Below are positions 61,019-64,000 of a stretch of 64,000 nt of DNA, one piece after another. The notes under the pieces were generated by a model that was not told the origin of the DNA, made no database searches, and worked only from the letters and a program-made list of their open reading frames with translations. This stretch comes from Parus major (lineage: Eukaryota; Chordata; Aves; Passeriformes; Paridae): the NCBI RefSeq assembly GCF_001522545.3, contig NC_031768.1, positions 2,794,938 through 2,858,937 on the forward strand, written 5' to 3'. Position numbers and translations under genes: made by a program. Position 1 is the stretch's first letter; every line of letters begins with the position of its first letter.

Positions 61019-61727
61019 TCTGGTTTCATTTTGGGAATTCTGGGAATTCCAGTTCCATTTGACGCGAGCAGGGAGCTCCTGGTCCCAGTCCCACGTCCCT
61101 CTGAGGTCTCCCTGTGGCACTAACGAGGGTGTCCAGCAGGTTCAGTTTGCCAGGCATTAATTCCCTGTTCTGTGCTGGCTCTCAGAGCTGTCAGGGTGAG
61201 CTGGCAGAAGCTTAGCCAGCACTTTGTGCGGCAAATCATTATCCCAGCTCTCCATCAGCCTTGTGAAATCAAAAATCCCCGTGCCAAAAGATAACTGTTT
61301 CGTAATCACATCTTCACTGAGCTCAGAGGCCTCAGCACTCAGTTAGTTAATCACAAATCAGACTGATTGTTTTATTAACATTAACAAAGCTCCTAATTTT
61401 GGCTTTCTGCCTTTGTGGAGACTCAGCTGTTCTGTCTGGAATAACACTTTGAGAGGTCTCTTGTCTCATAAGTCTCTTATTTTGGCTCGTGTTTTAAATT
61501 TCCCATTTCTTCTCAGGTTTAACCAGTGAGCAGCCCATACAAAAATTGTAATGCTGATTTCTCCTCAAACATAGGCTCTGAATTTTAACCTGCCTGGAGT
61601 TTAAACACCACCTCCTCCTCAAGCAGCCTGTAAGATTAAAACAGTAACTTGACACAGAGTTTTAAAACACAAAACATCTTTCTGTCTCTTTATGGACTTT
61701 TTGATTTGGGTTCTTTTCCCTTTGAAC
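61019..61727. other. Unique noncoding DNA
   Basis: It starts with a few 'tgggaattc' repeats (61,012-61,045). The remainder is unique, with no gene seen. Confidence 0.5.
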
Positions 61728-61779
61728 TGAAGATTGATGAGACGGGAGGCGAGTTTTTTCTCTCGTTCGGTCTCAGTTG

Positions 61780-61785
61780 TTTATT
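61780..61785 (-). promoter_or_regulatory. Polyadenylation signal of the solo LTR
   Basis: AATAAA on the minus strand, about 90 bp downstream of the TATA box and 50 bp before the LTR end. Confidence 0.75.
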
Positions 61786-61873
61786 TTTTCTGATCAGCAT
61801 TACAAGGTACAAGGAGCTATGTGCACTATGATAGAAAAGGGGTAAAATGGCTAACAAAGATCTTCTTCAAGGT

Positions 61874-61881
61874 CTTTTATA
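61874..61881 (-). promoter_or_regulatory. TATA box of the solo LTR
   Basis: TATAAAAG on the minus strand, correctly spaced from the polyA signal for a U3/R boundary between them. Confidence 0.65.
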
Positions 61882-62709
61882 TGTCCATTTACCCAATTAA
61901 CAGGTGCCAACTCAGTTATTTTTATTAGTGACCCAATGACCCAACACCTTTGTGCTGCACTGTGACATTTTCTACCCAATCACCTACTACTACCCAAAAA
62001 CCTCTAGGAAGGAACATGAAGAAGAAGAAGGACAAGAGACAACACCCTAAATCCTCCATCTTATCCCCTGCTCTCTAAACTACCTTAAACTCTAAACCTC
62101 AACCCATTCACCCAGTGATTCAAGAAATTTTCTAATTCACACATTTACACTTTTCTTATTTAACTTTAGCATTTGTTCTCATGTATCACAATGAAAACAT
62201 ACCCATGAATTTCATATTATATGAAATTCAGTGTTTCTCTGAATCCTAGAACTAAGTACTAAAAACAAGGGCACACAATCTGTATCTCAGACTCCAACAT
62301 CTTTCCAATCACTTTATTCTTGATGTGTTTTAAACTTTGGCAAAACGTAAGGATTTTGTGTTTACTGCTTGCCAGAATGCTGCACATAGTCCACAGCAAG
62401 TGGAATGCTGCTCGCCCTTTGAAGTAATTTATTGTTATAAATCAAACTGCTGACTCTCCATTTCGAAATAGAGGAGGAATCACCAAAATTCAGCCTTTTT
62501 TTCAACGGGAAGGTTTGGAACAGCAAAGCAACTACCCTGGGATGGTTTGGAGTAAAACTCAGTGCATTGTCAGAAAGTGCAAGTCTTTATTTTCTCATTC
62601 ATAATTGGGATATTTAATTCATTTATTTATTTAGTAGCTCACATGTTTATTTTATTAAATTGTTTTTCACAGGAAAAAAAAAACCACTTCTCTATCTAAT
62701 TTTTCCACT

Positions 62710-62710
62710 T

Positions 62711-62742
<32 letters not shown>

Positions 62743-62766
62743 TATTTAAATATATATATATATATT
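62710..62766. repeat. (TA)n microsatellite
   Basis: TA run with two short AAATA/TTTAAA interruptions. Confidence 0.95.
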
Positions 62767-63172
62767 CAAACCCTAGTGCCAACTTTGATTTTGCCCTTTT
62801 TTTTTGTCATTACCTGAAAAATTCCTCTAAGACCACCAGGAATATCCAATCAATTCCTTTCTGCCTGGGATACTGCACCTTCAGTAGGAAGGGTAGGACC
62901 AGTCAAAGAGTGCTTAAAAAATGTCAGGGAGATAAAAGTGAGAGAGAATTGCTGTGAATGAGGTGTTTGTGTTATGGAGAAGAAGATGGAGTTTAGATAG
63001 AGCAAGTTTTCAATTATATAAAAGATGTGGGGAGGAAAATGTGATCAAAACAAATCCCTGTGAGTGGGTTCAGTGCACAGAGATCCATTCAGGAGATGAA
63101 CACAGCCCCACCTCATGCTCCATTGGATCTCTAACCTGACATTTCTAGGGAAACATTTATCCCCAAACACCT

Positions 63173-63202
63173 ATTTATATATTTTTATATATATATATAT
63201 AT
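63173..63202. repeat. (TA)n microsatellite
   Basis: Shorter TA run preceded by 'atttatatattttta'. Confidence 0.9.
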
Positions 63203-64000
63203 GTCCATTTGGTTTGCATTAAACTCGAAATACACATTTAAATTCACAGCTCTCATTTCTCTTGATTTAAATGCTGACTGTAATGTAAAAGACTCAGATC
63301 TGCAAAGCTGACAAAGCTGCTCTTAAAATCCTGTTTATGGCAAAGGGAAAGCGCACCTCATGTAGCAATAAAGCCATGAATTCACTAAAAGCTTAAGAAC
63401 ATAATCATGACTAGTCCAGGTCTAAGAGTTACAGAAAAAATAATTGAATTCAAATTGATATCCATGTGATTTTTAGTGGACCCTCAGTGGAGAGGGTCAT
63501 AAGCTTCTGCCTCTTGTTCAACGAGGAGATGAATAAAGTGCACATGAAATACCTGCTCAAATTGGATGCTGAATCAGGAGATTAATTTGTTGAAAATCTA
63601 CAGCTCTGGTCAGAGCTTTTCTCTCCTCTTTGGCTGGAGTCACAGCTCCCTGAGAGCAGCTCTGCTTATTTGCCATCCAATAATGTCAAAATCACCAGGC
63701 ACGAGGGCACAGTTTGCTTCTGGTGAAAGCAGGAACAGTTGTAAATGATCATTCGTGTTCAGAGTTGCACTAAAACAAGACATAAAATCGAGTTCATGCT
63801 TTTTAAGTGGAAAAAATAAAATAGGAGGGGGCTGGGAGCTGAACCTATGGGCTACAAGGGCCAGAGGAGGATTTTTGGGTAGGAAATACAGCTGAAGAGG
63901 CACTGCCAGGAGCATGGCCAGCCTTCAACACTTCTCCAGTCCCAGAAATCAGGGATATCCCTCAGAAAAAGCTCTTGAAAAATCTCCTTTCTAACTGTTG

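Larger units (their letters stand above)
61728..62299 (-). mobile_element. Solo ERV LTR (passerine type), minus strand
   Basis: On the minus strand it starts TGTTGGAGTCTGAG at 62,299. It has a TATAAAAG box around 61,874-61,881, then 'ccattttacccctttt', 'agctccttgtaccttgtaatg' and AATAAA at 61,780-61,785, followed by 'ctgagaccgaacgagag' and 'cgcctcccgtctcatcaatc', ending near 61,728 (or 61,723). This 3' end matches my memory of a common songbird ERV LTR. No internal sequence flanks it, so it is a solo LTR. Target-site duplications are not convincing. Confidence 0.8.
62300..64000. other. Unique AT-rich noncoding DNA
   Basis: Apart from the two TA microsatellites, no repeat or gene is recognised up to the window end. 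Confidence 0.5.

Noticed and set aside
1..64000. CRISPR-like spaced repeats, tRNA or rRNA genes
   Set aside because: No regularly spaced identical repeats and no cloverleaf with conserved A/B boxes were noticed. The tandem repeats seen are simple or minisatellite repeats.

Overview
This window looks like nuclear DNA from a songbird (passerine). It holds many CR1 LINE 3' ends ending in the avian 'ccaacccaaaccattctatgattc'-type tail, ERVL-type and class II (ERVK-like) retroviral LTRs of the kind common in finches and sparrows, long AT-rich unique stretches and few CpGs. I found no host protein-coding gene that I can name, and no tRNA, rRNA or CRISPR array. Almost every long open frame is antisense or off-frame sequence inside a repeat. 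The DNA reads as intergenic or deep-intronic.

Layout. From 1 to 27,100 there is unique noncoding DNA with about a dozen CR1 fragments on both strands, three of the four N gaps (5,012-5,159; 14,051-14,426; 26,329-26,508) and some simple repeats. From 27,100 to 37,000 there is a dense nested retroelement cluster. It holds the 5' half of an ERVL-type LTR, a second LTR-like piece, and a purine-rich tract. Next comes a minus-strand ERV bounded by two diverged LTRs (28,914-29,274 and 35,595-35,944). Inside it lies a plus-strand class II ERV remnant (RT connection, RNase H, integrase, env membrane tail, 3' LTR). On the far side is an unusual acidic minus-strand open frame (35,942-36,850) that runs into the first bases of the right-hand LTR, and then the 3' end of an ERVL-type LTR. 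From 37,000 to 64,000 unique DNA returns, with more CR1 pieces, the fourth gap (45,639-45,828) and two LTRs near 60.1-62.3 kb.

Two observations stand out. First, the CR1 copies are mosaics. Internal blocks are identical or nearly so between loci, while their ends are unrelated or clearly diverged, and all four N gaps lie inside CR1 copies. Short-read gap-filling with a collapsed repeat is the simplest explanation; gene conversion is the biological alternative. Second, the acidic open frame with W-E-E motifs has its stop codon supplied by the LTR, and sequence of the same acidic, Lys/Asp-rich character continues beyond the other end of the ERV. This suggests that a retroviral insertion split a longer coding-like sequence. 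No enzymatic pathway or operon is present; the elements are related by nesting and not by joint function.
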